Shown in pieces: positions 44,805 through 54,388 of a stretch of DNA of 64,000 nucleotides. The notes beneath the pieces are model-generated. The model saw only the letters and a list, made by a program, of their open reading frames with translations. It searched no databases and was not told the DNA's origin. How positions within the stretch are numbered: the first letter of the stretch is position 1; the number at the start of each line of letters is the position of its first letter. The stretch is from Alteromonas mediterranea DE. GTDB lineage: Bacteria > Pseudomonadota > Gammaproteobacteria > Enterobacterales > Alteromonadaceae. Where the stretch lies: the NCBI RefSeq assembly GCF_000020585.3, contig NC_011138.3:584001-648000 (forward strand), written 5' to 3'. The position numbers and the translations under genes were made by a program.

Positions 44805-45875
44805 ATGGATACAGAAAAATTATCAGACACTACACAGGTATCGCTAATTGATACTGTGTTAAGTGCGCTACTTCCATTTGCTCCTTTGCTCATTGCTATC
44901 GCTTTGGTGATAAGTGCGCTCATTGCACTGCATTATCTTTTGCTGGCAAAACAGGGCCACCTTACCAGTGAACAAAAACTGCCCCGCCAAGTAGGAATGT
45001 TGGTACTTACTATCGTTGGAGCTGTTATAATTGCGATGACCCTTCCTGTAAGTGAAAGCACACGAAATCAAGTGATCGCGCTTATTGGCGTACTAATTTC
45101 AGGGGTAATTGCGTTTTCTTCCACCACCATGGTGGGAAATTTGATGGCCGGAATAGTACTTCGTGTTAACCGCCCATTTAAAGTGGGAGACTTTATCAAG
45201 GTAGAAGGCTATAGCGGACGCGTTACCGAAATGGGTCTGCTGGATGTTGAAATTCAAACCGAAAGCAGAGAGCTTATTGCCTTTTCCAATACGCTGATGG
45301 TGAATTCGCCGGTCTCGGTTACTCGCGCCTCTGGCGCAATCGTTAGCGTAGATATTAGTTTAGGCTACGACATACATCACAGTATTATCGAAAAGCACCT
45401 GCTTATTGCGGCAGAAAATGCCAAATTGTCAGAGTCATTTGTGCAGGTGGTGGGGTTGGGCGATTTTTCGGTAAGTTATCGTATTTCTGGTTTACTTACC
45501 GAAGTGAAAAGCTTGCTAAGCGCTCGTTCAAGGCTGCATAAAGCCGTACTCGATGCACTGCATAATTCTGACATTGAAATTGTGTCGCCCAGCTTTATGA
45601 ATCAGCGCCCTCAGCCTGATGGTTTGAAGATGATAGCTAAATCCCCTAGCCAAACTAAACAAGAGGAAACGTCTCCTGAAGACGTTATTTTTGACAAAGC
45701 TGAAGAGGCAGAGCAAAAAGAAAAGAGTAAAGAAACGCTGATGAAGAAAATTGCCGATATTGATGCAAAGATTGCAGAAAGTGACAGTGAAAGAAGGGAT
45801 GAGCTTAAGCATCAAAAAGCCACAGCTGAAGCTGAGCTTACTATTTTGGTTGAAACAAAAAATGACGATGGTTAG
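44805..45875 (+). CDS. Small-conductance mechanosensitive channel (MscS family)
   Basis: 356 residues. Three membrane helices are followed by the pore-lining TM3 region, IAFSSTTMVGNLMAGIVLR, and the beta-domain start NRPFKVGDFIKVEG. This channel releases solutes on hypo-osmotic shock. A charged coiled coil (about 285-350, rich in Lys/Glu) extends past the normal MscS C-terminus. Shine-Dalgarno AAAGGA precedes the ATG. It lies 81 bases after the NagZ-like gene, and the leader contains a short A/G-rich tandem repeat. Confidence 0.9.
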   Translation: MDTEKLSDTTQVSLIDTVLSALLPFAPLLIAIALVISALIALHYLLLAKQGHLTSEQKLPRQVGMLVLTIVGAVIIAMTLPVSESTRNQVIALIGVLISGVIAFSSTTMVGNLMAGIVLRVNRPFKVGDFIKVEGYSGRVTEMGLLDVEIQTESRELIAFSNTLMVNSPVSVTRASGAIVSVDISLGYDIHHSIIEKHLLIAAENAKLSESFVQVVGLGDFSVSYRISGLLTEVKSLLSARSRLHKAVLDALHNSDIEIVSPSFMNQRPQPDGLKMIAKSPSQTKQEETSPEDVIFDKAEEAEQKEKSKETLMKKIADIDAKIAESDSERRDELKHQKATAEAELTILVETKNDDG

Positions 45876-46034
45876 CTTTCACTAACTTATTTAAAGTCTA
45901 TTTTTATTGCTTTAGGGGTTGTGTGAGTATTTACTTACAAGTTGGCTTTTTTTGAATTTCTCCCTCTATTCTCACGAATGTTAGCCATCGCGAGATTTCT
46001 TTAACTCTTTGCGTTAGCGTAGCTAATTTGAACG

Positions 46035-47564
46035 TCATTCAATGTCTTGATAAAGAAGATACGCCGCTCTTTTTTCTCTGAACTCGCCTAACTCTTTCTG
46101 CCAACTTTGGCGAATTTTCTCGGGGGGCATGCCTGCTTGAATTTGAATTCTTAGCGCATCGGTACCGGCCAATTTGTCGAAGAATTCTGGGCGAGTAAAG
46201 AAGGTTTCATTTGAGCCGTCACTGTTGCTTACAGTGGTGTTATATTCAGAAAAGCGAGAATAGGCGTTTATCAAGGTTGTGATGTCTAAACCAGTAATAG
46301 GTGAATATTCTCGAATTGATAGCCCAGGGCTAAAGCTTTGTGACTTCGTAAAATTAGCTTTGGTATAATCAGCGTTAACAAATACGTGCGCACTTAACAT
46401 AGAATTTTCATGCTTAGGGTGGGGCGCTGCACTATTTGCTTTTACCGGTACTTTAGTTTCACCTAACTTAACACGGGGGTGACCGATAAGCTGAAAAGGA
46501 AAATCAGTGCCGCGACCAATGCTGACATCGGTACCTTCGAAAAAGCACAGTGTCGGGTATAGTTTAATAGACAAATCGTTTGGCAAGTTAGGGCTAGGGG
46601 CTACCGGCAGTGAATAATGTGCAGAGCGTTTATAGTCTTCCATCGGTACAACGGTAAGTTTTGCATTGTTGTAGCTGCTCGCATCAATACCCAACCAACG
46701 TTCCCCCACAATCATTTGCGCAAGTTCACCTAAAGTCATGCCGTGAAGAACGGGAATAGGGTGCATACCAATGAAAGAAGAATATTCTGACGTCAACACC
46801 GGGCCGTCGACATAGCGACCGTTGGGGTTTGGTCTATCTAGCACGATAACGTCGATATTGCGCGCGAAGGCGGCTTCCATTACGTAGTGCAAAGTACTTA
46901 AATACGTATAGAAGCGTACGCCTACATCCTGAATATCGAAGACAATGACATCGATATTTTCCAGCATAGCAGGCGTTGGCTTTTTGGTTTTGCCGTAAAG
47001 AGAGTGAATAGGTAAACCCGTTTTAGCATCAATATCGCTATGTACCTTTTCACCTGCGCCTTTATTTCCTCTAAACCCGTGCTCGGGTGACATAATGCTT
47101 ACCACGTTAATACTGCGGCGTAATAAGGCGTCCAGTAAATGCTGGTAGCGATGGTTTGCTTTAATCGAATTTGAATGCGCAGTTAAGCTGTTATTTGCTT
47201 CACCATTTTCAAATTCGCTTGCGGAAGAATACGTGGGCGAGGGAGGTAGATAACTATGTTCCTTAACCAAGGCACTTTGATTCACTACCAAGCTAACCCG
47301 CTTACCAACTAACAAAGGTAGGTACTTTGAGTAGCGTTCAGCCCCTACTGCTTGTTGGTCGGCGTTTAAATATTCGTTAGGCAACCTTTCTTGCTTGACG
47401 TCTCTACTGTTACTACTGCTTGTATATACATGTGTAGATAAGTTTTCTGGCGCGCATCCGGTAAGGAAAGCGAAAGTGGTCAGCAGGGACAGCGCAATAA
47501 CAAATGCGCTTATCGTGTAACGTCTAACCTTTATGCTCGTATTGATTAACCCGAAAACTTTCAT
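46035..47564 (-). CDS. namZ: NamZ-type exo-beta-N-acetylmuramidase (DUF1343)
   Basis: 509 residues of the DUF1343 family. Characterised members (Bacillus YbbC, Tannerella NamZ) release terminal MurNAc from peptidoglycan fragments. Family motifs are SPEHGFRGNKGAGEKV, VFDIQDVGVRFYTYL, VLDRPNPNGRYVDGP and FFEGTDVSIGRGTDFPFQ. The N-terminus has a lipobox (LTGC), so it is a lipoprotein. A 90-residue low-complexity insert (about 100-145) precedes the catalytic part. It lies 18 bases downstream of murQ on the same strand, so the two form an operon. Confidence 0.9.
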   Translation of the reverse strand: MKVFGLINTSIKVRRYTISAFVIALSLLTTFAFLTGCAPENLSTHVYTSSSNSRDVKQERLPNEYLNADQQAVGAERYSKYLPLLVGKRVSLVVNQSALVKEHSYLPPSPTYSSASEFENGEANNSLTAHSNSIKANHRYQHLLDALLRRSINVVSIMSPEHGFRGNKGAGEKVHSDIDAKTGLPIHSLYGKTKKPTPAMLENIDVIVFDIQDVGVRFYTYLSTLHYVMEAAFARNIDVIVLDRPNPNGRYVDGPVLTSEYSSFIGMHPIPVLHGMTLGELAQMIVGERWLGIDASSYNNAKLTVVPMEDYKRSAHYSLPVAPSPNLPNDLSIKLYPTLCFFEGTDVSIGRGTDFPFQLIGHPRVKLGETKVPVKANSAAPHPKHENSMLSAHVFVNADYTKANFTKSQSFSPGLSIREYSPITGLDITTLINAYSRFSEYNTTVSNSDGSNETFFTRPEFFDKLAGTDALRIQIQAGMPPEKIRQSWQKELGEFREKRAAYLLYQDIE

Positions 47565-47582
47565 AGCAATAATCTACTTTAA

Positions 47583-48578
47583 CTATTCGCTTTCATTTAC
47601 CGCGTTACGCAAATAGCCATCGTTGGCGTTTAGCTGCGCGGCGGCCTGCTCGGCATTTTGCCCCGTTAATACCATTAAAATGGCAACTTTAGCTTTATTA
47701 TCGCACCCACTAAGGGCTGTCAAAGCGGCATCTTCACTGCACTCGGTAGCCTGCATAACAATTCGTAGAGCACGTGCTTTAAGCTTTTCGTTTGTGGCAT
47801 TTACATCTACCATTAAATTCTGATAGGTCTTACCAAGTTTGATCATGGTGCTCGTACTTATCATATTTAAAATAAGCTTTTGGGCGGTTCCCGACTTCAT
47901 ACGGGTGCTTCCGGTTAATACTTCTGGGCCAACGATTGGGCATATTGACGTATCCGCATTCTCAAAGATGGCTGCATTGGGGCTACACGCAATGGAACCG
48001 GTAAAGCAGCCCAGTGATCGTGCATATTCTAAAGCGCCACTTACATACGGAGTACGTCCACTGGCTGAAATGCCGATGACGGTATCTTTTTGACTAAGCG
48101 CGAGCGTTTGTAGGTCAGTCTTTCCCGCTTCAACGTTATCTTCAGCGCCTTCAACCGCGTGTTGTATTGCGCTTTCACCGCCTGCGATTACGCCAACGAC
48201 TAAACTATCGGGGACGCTGAACGTAGGTCTACACTCTACCGCATCTAATATGCCTAACCGCCCGCTCGTGCCTGCGCCTATATATATAAGCCTTCCACCA
48301 CTTTTAATACTTATTGTGGCTGCATCTACCGCTTTTGCGATGTGTGGAATTTCTTGCGCAACCGCCTGCGCGACTTTAGCGTCTTCATTGTTTATACAGC
48401 GTAAAATACCCACCGTACTCAGCGTATCTATATTCAGCGAGTCTGGATTCCTGCCTTCCGAGATAATCTTATTAAGAGACTGCGCTAGTTCATTAACGGT
48501 GGAATGAGTATGCTCAGCAGGCTCTGAAGTGCTGTTTGAAAGAGAAGGTGAAGTCGTAGATGGCTTGTGGGTAGACAT
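47583..48578 (-). CDS. murQ: N-acetylmuramic acid 6-phosphate etherase
   Basis: Splits MurNAc-6-phosphate into GlcNAc-6-phosphate and D-lactate in wall recycling. The 331 residues carry the SIS domain with IYIGAGTSGRLGILDAVECRPTF, VIGISASGRTPYVSGAL and EVLTGSTRMKSGTAQKL. The first 30 residues are Ser/Thr-rich and look like an unstructured extension. First gene of the murQ-namZ pair. The MurNAc kinase or PTS needed to make its substrate is not in this window. Confidence 0.95.
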   Translation of the reverse strand: MSTHKPSTTSPSLSNSTSEPAEHTHSTVNELAQSLNKIISEGRNPDSLNIDTLSTVGILRCINNEDAKVAQAVAQEIPHIAKAVDAATISIKSGGRLIYIGAGTSGRLGILDAVECRPTFSVPDSLVVGVIAGGESAIQHAVEGAEDNVEAGKTDLQTLALSQKDTVIGISASGRTPYVSGALEYARSLGCFTGSIACSPNAAIFENADTSICPIVGPEVLTGSTRMKSGTAQKLILNMISTSTMIKLGKTYQNLMVDVNATNEKLKARALRIVMQATECSEDAALTALSGCDNKAKVAILMVLTGQNAEQAAAQLNANDGYLRNAVNESE

Positions 48579-48768
48579 TAAAAACCTTGAAGCAACGTAG
48601 TAATAAAATTGTGCGAAGCCAAAGCATAACGGTATTTTACCTTACAAGAAACCTTACGTTAGATTGCGCCTTTTTCAGCATTAATCTAGCACGCCTTTAA
48701 AGTTTCTCATGGTACACTTTCCGTTTACTCTTTCGATGACAATAAACATTTAAGGAACGTGTTTTTCT

Positions 48769-49845
48769 GTGAGCCGACAAACGCAAGCTATCATTCACGC
48801 TGACGCCCTTTTACACAACTTTAAAGCGCTTGCCGCGATAGCGCCATCAAGCCAGTCGATGGCGGTAGTGAAAGCCGATGCCTACGGGCATGGAGCCGTA
48901 AATGTAGCGCGTATTTTACAGCATGTATCGTCGCAATTCGCTGTAGCCATTATCGAAGAAGCCATAGCACTTCGCGATGCAGGTATAAGTGCGCCCGTGG
49001 TCGTATTAGAAGGGGCGCATCAGGCGAAAGAGTGTCAGATGGCGTTTCAGCATAATTGTATTTTGGTGATGCACTGCGAAGAACAACTTCAGTGGTTGAA
49101 TAACTGCCCAGAAAACCAACGTCCTCACATTTGGCTTAAAGTGGATAGCGGCATGCACCGCTTAGGCTTTGCGATTTCCGACATTGAAGATATGACGAAA
49201 AAATATCGTCACCTCCTTAGCGAACAAACGGTCATCGCCACCCATTTCGCGTGTGCCGATGATGTGGATAACGGCTTTACCGCCTCGCAATTATCAGCAT
49301 TTAAACGAGTAGCCGACGCTATTGGGTTACCTACTAGCGTTGCGAATTCCCCCGCTACCGTAAATTGGCCAGCAAGCCGCAACGCGTGGAACCGGTTAGG
49401 GGTAGGTGTATACGGCGGTGCGGTATCTACAGCTAACAATGTTGGTGTTGAGATTTACCCCGCTATGACGCTTCGCTCCAGTATACTTGCGGTGCGTACC
49501 ATTGCTGCGGGCGAAGGGGTTGGCTACGGTCAAAGGTGGGTGGCATCTAAACCGAGTAAAATTGCAACTGTGGGAATTGGCTACGCAGACGGTTATCCAA
49601 GGCATTGTAAAAACAAAACCCCAGTGATGGTGCGTGGAAAACGGGCTTTTCTGGCGGGCCGGGTATCAATGGATATGATCACCATTGATGTTACCCACAT
49701 CGATAATGTGAGTGTGGGTGATGAAGTCGAGCTGTGGGGGCAAAACGTGCCTATCCAGGAAGTCGCTGCGTGTGCAGATACCATCGACTATGAGTTAATG
49801 ACACGGGTGTCGCAGCGCGTTCCCCGTATAGTAAAATATCTATAA
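48769..49845 (+). CDS. alr: Alanine racemase
   Basis: Interconverts L- and D-alanine for peptidoglycan. The 358 residues start from GTG 48769 (AAGGA is about 12 bases upstream). The PLP lysine lies in MAVVKADAYGHGAVNVAR, the PLP-binding arm in VGIGYADGYPRH, and RVSMDMITIDV and a late RVPRIVKYL are typical. It is divergent from murQ, placing D-Ala synthesis next to MurNAc salvage. Confidence 0.96.
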   Translation: MSRQTQAIIHADALLHNFKALAAIAPSSQSMAVVKADAYGHGAVNVARILQHVSSQFAVAIIEEAIALRDAGISAPVVVLEGAHQAKECQMAFQHNCILVMHCEEQLQWLNNCPENQRPHIWLKVDSGMHRLGFAISDIEDMTKKYRHLLSEQTVIATHFACADDVDNGFTASQLSAFKRVADAIGLPTSVANSPATVNWPASRNAWNRLGVGVYGGAVSTANNVGVEIYPAMTLRSSILAVRTIAAGEGVGYGQRWVASKPSKIATVGIGYADGYPRHCKNKTPVMVRGKRAFLAGRVSMDMITIDVTHIDNVSVGDEVELWGQNVPIQEVAACADTIDYELMTRVSQRVPRIVKYL

Positions 49846-50023
49846 GTTTCAACGTAGTGCCACTTTCCCTCTAAACTATATAAGTTTTAATTAAGCACTA
49901 TTCATTAAAAGAATGAGACTTTTACCCCTGTCTTGAGTCTATACTAGCGTTGCTTAGATTCAGGATTGCAGTGAATGCTTCACTTCCAACTGTACTAAGC
50001 AACAACTCAAAAGTGAGGTTTGT

Positions 50024-50104
50024 ATGCGTACTTCGTTTTCTCGTCCAAGAGTGAATCGTGGAGTAGTAAGTCGACCGTCAAGACCTGTTCAAAAGAAGCA
50101 ATAG
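50024..50104 (+). CDS. Candidate 26-residue Arg/Lys-rich peptide
   Basis: A short frame, ATG at 50024 to TAG at 50104. It follows GTGAGG, ends 38 bases before a strong terminator, and lies in the 397-base gap between alr and yitT. The predicted peptide begins MRTSFSRPRVNRGVVSRPSR and ends PVQKKQ. Roughly a third of its residues are Arg or Lys. A promoter-like TTGAGT near 49934 precedes it. Coding status is inference. The rest of the gap (49846-50023) holds no other gene that I can see. Confidence 0.4.
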   Translation: MRTSFSRPRVNRGVVSRPSRPVQKKQ

Positions 50105-50142
50105 GGTTGCTGTAGGCGTATAGGAATACAAATAAAAGATAC

Positions 50143-50184
50143 AAAAAAGCCCGGTGGGTGTGTCACTCACCGGGCTTTTTATTT
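50143..50184 (+). terminator. Strong terminator downstream of the small ORF
   Basis: AAAAAGCCCGGTGGGTG, loop TGT, CACTCACCGGGCTTTTT. About a 17-bp stem with one wobble and T-run. It could work in both directions. Confidence 0.9.
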
Positions 50185-50242
50185 GCGTTAGTTTAGCGTT
50201 AAGTAACGCAACCTTGCGGCGGGTTGGCTAACGGGCTTTCGC

Positions 50243-50947
50243 TTACCCGTTTTGCGCGCGTAACTCGCTGTTTAAATTATTGTCTAGCCCACTTCCTGAT
50301 TTAGGCTCGGTGCGCTCACCTTCCACCTTTTTTGTATTGTTCTCTCCCTGTACTGGGAAATAACGCTCTGGTCTATGGTTAAGAGAAATGACCATATTAA
50401 GACAAAACGCGGCTAAGATAGAGATAAGGACTAAATGCCAAGCGATAAAGAAAAGCGCACAAAGCAATATGGTGCTGTCTACCGCCAGTTGGAACGTACC
50501 CGCTCTAATATTGAATCGCTGTTGTAGGAAAAACGCCATAATGCCAACGCCGCCAAGGCTCGAGCTATGACGGAACATCATCAGCATACCTACACCAATT
50601 AATATGCCGCCAAATACCGCAGCGAATATGGGGTTAACGTGACTAATATCTACAAACGCGGGTATTTGTTCGGTTAACACCGATACCGTGGTGACAGAAA
50701 TAAAAGTGTTTATGGTGAATCGCTTGCTAATTTGCGTCCATGCCAATGTATAAAACGGCAAGTTGATAAGAAAGAACAGCAAGCCAAAATCCATATCGAA
50801 GGCATAAGTACCTAACAGGGCTAATCCTGCTGCGCCACCTACCATTAGATCTTGAGATTGGAATAGGTATACGCCAAAAGCAACAAACAAGCCGGCGCTT
50901 ATCAGGGCGAAAACATCCTCGATGACACTGTGTTTTGTTTTTTGCAT
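50243..50947 (-). CDS. YitT-family membrane protein
   Basis: 234 residues with five membrane helices and the YitT/DUF161 pattern (SAGLFVAFGVYLFQSQDLMVGGAAGLALL and FRHSSSLGGVGIMAFFLQQRFNIRAG). It lacks the C-terminal DUF2179 domain that Bacillus YitT carries; instead there is a charged, disordered tail of about 35 residues. Function unknown. Two starts are possible: ATG 50947 or GTG 50974, neither with a clear Shine-Dalgarno. Confidence 0.85.
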   Translation of the reverse strand: MQKTKHSVIEDVFALISAGLFVAFGVYLFQSQDLMVGGAAGLALLGTYAFDMDFGLLFFLINLPFYTLAWTQISKRFTINTFISVTTVSVLTEQIPAFVDISHVNPIFAAVFGGILIGVGMLMMFRHSSSLGGVGIMAFFLQQRFNIRAGTFQLAVDSTILLCALFFIAWHLVLISILAAFCLNMVISLNHRPERYFPVQGENNTKKVEGERTEPKSGSGLDNNLNSELRAQNG

Positions 50948-51168
50948 AAGAAGAAACTTGCGTTGAGAAGACACGGCGTAATTATACGTTTACAACCTCA
51001 AAGGTAACAGCGAGATGAAAAGTTAACTCAGTGCGATAAACAACCAGGGGTAAGTCTGTCTTTACGACTCTTAGCGTAGGGGTGAACAAGGTGTTGCGCC
51101 AATGTAAACGTTGCACCACGCTGGGTCATAGAAATGGTTAAGACATGCACTAACTGGCCGAAGACCGA

Positions 51169-51480
51169 CTACTCCACATAAGAAAATACCACAATATCTT
51201 GTTTATTAAATTCAATATTGCACTGCATTATGCCTAAGTGGAGTGGACTATATGCCTCAATCTTGCTGCCATTTGCAACAAACGTGGTATCCCATAACAG
51301 CAATTCAGCAGTATCTAACTGACGTTCTACACTCTTTTTCAAAACCCCAGGCGTGAAATTATCGCATAGAATAATGACTTCCCGCCTCGCCTCAATCCAG
51401 TAAAATGTAATGGTGATCAGCAATGCGATAGCCGCTATTGCCACCACATCAGCAATAATGGAACGTTTCATGGCTTGCAC
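51169..51480 (-). CDS. Hypothetical protein with one membrane helix
   Basis: About 103 residues: an N-terminal signal-anchor helix (IIADVVAIAAIALLITITFYW) followed by a small extracytoplasmic domain with no recognised motif. On the minus strand AAAGGAG abuts the first ATG directly (51489), too close to serve it. GTG at codon 4 (51480) lies nine bases away and fits better. Function unknown. Confidence 0.6.
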   Translation of the reverse strand: MQAMKRSIIADVVAIAAIALLITITFYWIEARREVIILCDNFTPGVLKKSVERQLDTAELLLWDTTFVANGSKIEAYSPLHLGIMQCNIEFNKQDIVVFSYVE

Positions 51481-51595
51481 GTATTGCATCTCCTTTACTT
51501 GTTAAGTTTACAACCGCTGCTCTGATAAACAGAAAGACACTAAGCGGCAATAGCGGCAGAAAATAAATTGAAAGTCGAACCTGTATAAAGCGATG

Positions 51596-51982
51596 TTACG
51601 CTGTTTGGATCAAGTCCCACTTATTGCCAAACTTATCTTTAAAGATAGCGACCGTACCATATACTTCTTCGCGAGGGGTCTCTAAAAACAACACGCCTTT
51701 GTTTCGCATGTCGTTAAAGTCTCGCCAAAAATCGTTTGTTTTTAAAATTAAAAACACTTTATCGGCCGCTTGATTGCCAATAAGCGCGCTTTCAACTTGG
51801 TTTTTCGCCTGTGTTAATAACAAACTAGCCGGGCTATTCGATGGCGTTACCAGCACAAATCGCGCGTCCTCACCGGTAACTTTATCTTCAGTTAATGTGA
51901 AATTTAGAACCGAAGTGAAATACGCAATGGCGCTGTCGTAGTCGTCAACGAAAAAGGTAATAGCAGAAAGGTGTTGAGTCAT
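51596..51982 (-). CDS. VOC-family protein (glyoxalase-like)
   Basis: About 128 residues with a single VOC domain: HLSAITFFVDDYDSAIAYFTSVL, then GEDARFVLVTP and the closing VAIFKDKFGNKWDLIQ. Such domains bind metal or small ligands; the substrate is unknown. ATG 51982 gives the family N-terminus, although the frame extends seven codons further upstream. Confidence 0.85.
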   Translation of the reverse strand: MTQHLSAITFFVDDYDSAIAYFTSVLNFTLTEDKVTGEDARFVLVTPSNSPASLLLTQAKNQVESALIGNQAADKVFLILKTNDFWRDFNDMRNKGVLFLETPREEVYGTVAIFKDKFGNKWDLIQTA

Positions 51983-52285
51983 AAAATAGGTGTTAGCCCA
52001 CAATTTTGAATAAATTAAATGTGAATACTACCTAAAAGGTGGCCGAGCTGAAATGGAGATTAACCGTTATAGCATAATGCTGAGCGATTTCCGTGAGCGC
52101 AATATTTTAAGCCACCATTTATGAACATTTTCTGCAAATGATCTTTTTGTAAGGTTTGCACAGTATAGTTAGTACTGAAGGATTTATTTTGGCGCACAGC
52201 CGCTTTAAACGTTCACGCCCCACTATTTACTTAGAGGCATGGTTTCGTTTAGGGTTCCCGCCAAAAGTTAAATACAGGAACAGTA

Positions 52286-53404
52286 ATGAACAAGCTACTA
52301 TCCGCATTTTCTTTAGTTTCATTGGCTACATGCACCGCAGGCCTCGCTAAAGCCGACGAGCTGCCGTTCAATTTGAGTGGACACGTTCGGGTAAATTACG
52401 GTCACCAAGACTGGCAACAACCTGAGTTTAGGGATGGGTTCGAGTTTGAGTCGTTCAAGCTTGGCGTATCAGGCGAATCAGACCAATTCAGCTACAAAGC
52501 AGAGTATCGCTGGTACGAAAACACCGATTTCGATACCGTTCGTTTTGCCGACCTTACCTATCACTTTGATGAGCAGACACAAATTACCGCGGGAATTACG
52601 CAAACACCGTTTGGTCTACAGCCCTTCGGCAGTAATAACTTTTGGTTCTCGGTGAATTACTACCTTGGCTTCGAAGATGACTATGATGCCGGGGTTAAAA
52701 TAAATCACGATTGGGAGAACTGGGATTTCCAAGCCGCCTACTTCATGAATGATGAGTACAACGACGCGGCAGAGTTTGGGCGTTATTCCTTTGACGTGGC
52801 CGACGACGGCGAATACCGTAATAAAGAAGATGGCCAATATAACTTACGCGCAAATTACTCAGCGAACTTTATCCGTGGTGCTACCACTGATATTGGCGTG
52901 TCTTATCAATATGGCAACATTTTAAATTTAGATACCTTGGATGATGGAGATATGAGCGCCTATGCCGTTCACATGCGTCATACGCAAGGTGATGTAAAAG
53001 TGGAATTGCAGTATATCGATTATGAGTACGATTTGGCTGCGCCAGAGGGGCAAGCAGATGATCGCATCGCATTGTCGTCTTTTACTTTCCCATTCTTAGC
53101 GGCAGCTGACGGTAAAACGTACTCGGCAAACCTAGTTTACTCGGTACCGTATAAATTTACCCACATCGAGTCGCTCACCTGTTATTCAGAGTATAGTGTG
53201 GCAAAAGGCCAAGGTAGCGAAGGTAAAAATTCGTCTCAATGGATAAACGGGTGTAGCTTTGGTTGGGATAAATTGTTTGTATATGTAGATAGTATCCAAG
53301 GTAAAAATATGTGGTTTTCGGGCGGCCCTGGCGTCGGCCTAGATTTAGGCGGTCGACAGGAAACGACTCACCGTCTTAATATTAACCTTGGTATTTACTT
53401 CTAA
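52286..53404 (+). CDS. Porin (phosphate-selective porin O/P-like)
   Basis: 372 residues. A signal peptide ends near residue 23 (GLAKA|DELP). The mature protein starts with NLSGHVRVNYG and is built of alternating Tyr/Phe/Asp-rich strands (YKAEYRWYENTDFDTVRF, ITAGITQTPFGLQPFGSN), ending in NLGIYF with the terminal Phe typical of outer-membrane barrels. The style is that of the OprP/OprO-like porins. The solute is unknown. It is followed by a periplasmic binding protein and an Nramp-like transporter. Confidence 0.88.
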   Translation: MNKLLSAFSLVSLATCTAGLAKADELPFNLSGHVRVNYGHQDWQQPEFRDGFEFESFKLGVSGESDQFSYKAEYRWYENTDFDTVRFADLTYHFDEQTQITAGITQTPFGLQPFGSNNFWFSVNYYLGFEDDYDAGVKINHDWENWDFQAAYFMNDEYNDAAEFGRYSFDVADDGEYRNKEDGQYNLRANYSANFIRGATTDIGVSYQYGNILNLDTLDDGDMSAYAVHMRHTQGDVKVELQYIDYEYDLAAPEGQADDRIALSSFTFPFLAAADGKTYSANLVYSVPYKFTHIESLTCYSEYSVAKGQGSEGKNSSQWINGCSFGWDKLFVYVDSIQGKNMWFSGGPGVGLDLGGRQETTHRLNINLGIYF

Positions 53405-53424
53405 ACGAATAACAGGACTTTGAC

Positions 53425-54222
53425 ATGCGATTATTACTTATAGCGACATTTATATTAGCGCTAACACCTATGCAAAGTTTTGCCCACGCGTGGATGAAAC
53501 TGCGAATAGCGACCACAGAGTACGCGCCTTATACGTCAACCGATATGCAGCACGATGGTTATATTAACCACATCATTGCTGATGCTTTTTTGGAAACCGG
53601 CGTGGTTGTTGAATTTGTATCTCTACCGTGGGAAGAGGCATTAGAAGCGACGCTAAACGGCGAGTACGACGCCATTTCTTACGGCAACTTTGTGCGCGCA
53701 AGGGAAGCTGAATTTTACCACAGTAACCCGATTACCGCAGAAAGCTTGGTGTTTTATGTGAATGCTGAAAAAGGCCCAGAGACGTGGTCGGAGTTAGGTG
53801 ACTTAAAAGACCTTAAAATGGGGGTAACAGAAGGTTACCTTTACAATGATGAACTGGCTGCTTATATCCAAGACAATAAAAACGTTGTTGAAGCGCCTAC
53901 CGATAAAAGCAACTTAGAAGCGTTGATAGAAGGCAGCATCGACGTGTTTCCCATCGATGAGTTAACCGGTTGGTATTTGTTGCAGCGAGACTTCAATACG
54001 GGTGATCGTCGCGACGTAATGTCTATCAAACCTTTTATTTCAACGGTGACTACCCATTTGTTAGTACCTAAAGGTGAAGGCGATAGTCAGCTTATTCTCT
54101 CTTTATTCAACAAAGGGCTAGAAGAGTTAACGCTAGACGGCAAACTTACCCGTTTTAAGCGATTGCTAAAAGAAGGTTACTATCAACACCCTCAAAAGAA
54201 AGTGAACTACGACAGACGCTAG
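53425..54222 (+). CDS. Periplasmic substrate-binding protein (SBP_bac_3 family)
   Basis: 265 residues with a signal peptide (LLIATFILALTPMQSFAHA). The SBP_bac_3 pattern is visible: LRIATTEYAPYTSTDMQHDGYIN, VEFVSLPWEEALEATLNGEYDAIS, the LGVTEGY-like KMGVTEGYLYNDE and IDVFPIDE. The family binds polar amino acids or related compounds. No ABC permease or ATPase is beside it, so it may sense or deliver rather than feed a transporter here. It lies 20 bases after the porin, probably one operon. Confidence 0.87.
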   Translation: MRLLLIATFILALTPMQSFAHAWMKLRIATTEYAPYTSTDMQHDGYINHIIADAFLETGVVVEFVSLPWEEALEATLNGEYDAISYGNFVRAREAEFYHSNPITAESLVFYVNAEKGPETWSELGDLKDLKMGVTEGYLYNDELAAYIQDNKNVVEAPTDKSNLEALIEGSIDVFPIDELTGWYLLQRDFNTGDRRDVMSIKPFISTVTTHLLVPKGEGDSQLILSLFNKGLEELTLDGKLTRFKRLLKEGYYQHPQKKVNYDRR

Positions 54223-54388
54223 TGTCACTCACTTATACCTTCAACAAATAAGCGTGATATAGGCTGTGTTCTTCAAGCAATTGCAGCCTGTATCGCGAAC
54301 TTTGCTTCTAACCCTAGACTATCTTTCCTGATTTATATTTACCTGATATGGTTGACGGCTATTTTGTCACGCCCACCTAGAGGTTGCC

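Noticed and set aside
52156..52350. A 64-codon plus-strand frame upstream of the porin
   Set aside because: It overlaps the porin start in another frame, lacks a Shine-Dalgarno and shows no recognisable features.
54240..54300. Hairpin AGGCTG...CAGCCT after the binding-protein gene as a terminator
   Set aside because: The stem is broken, the loop is long and no T-run follows. It may be a weak structure but cannot be called a terminator.
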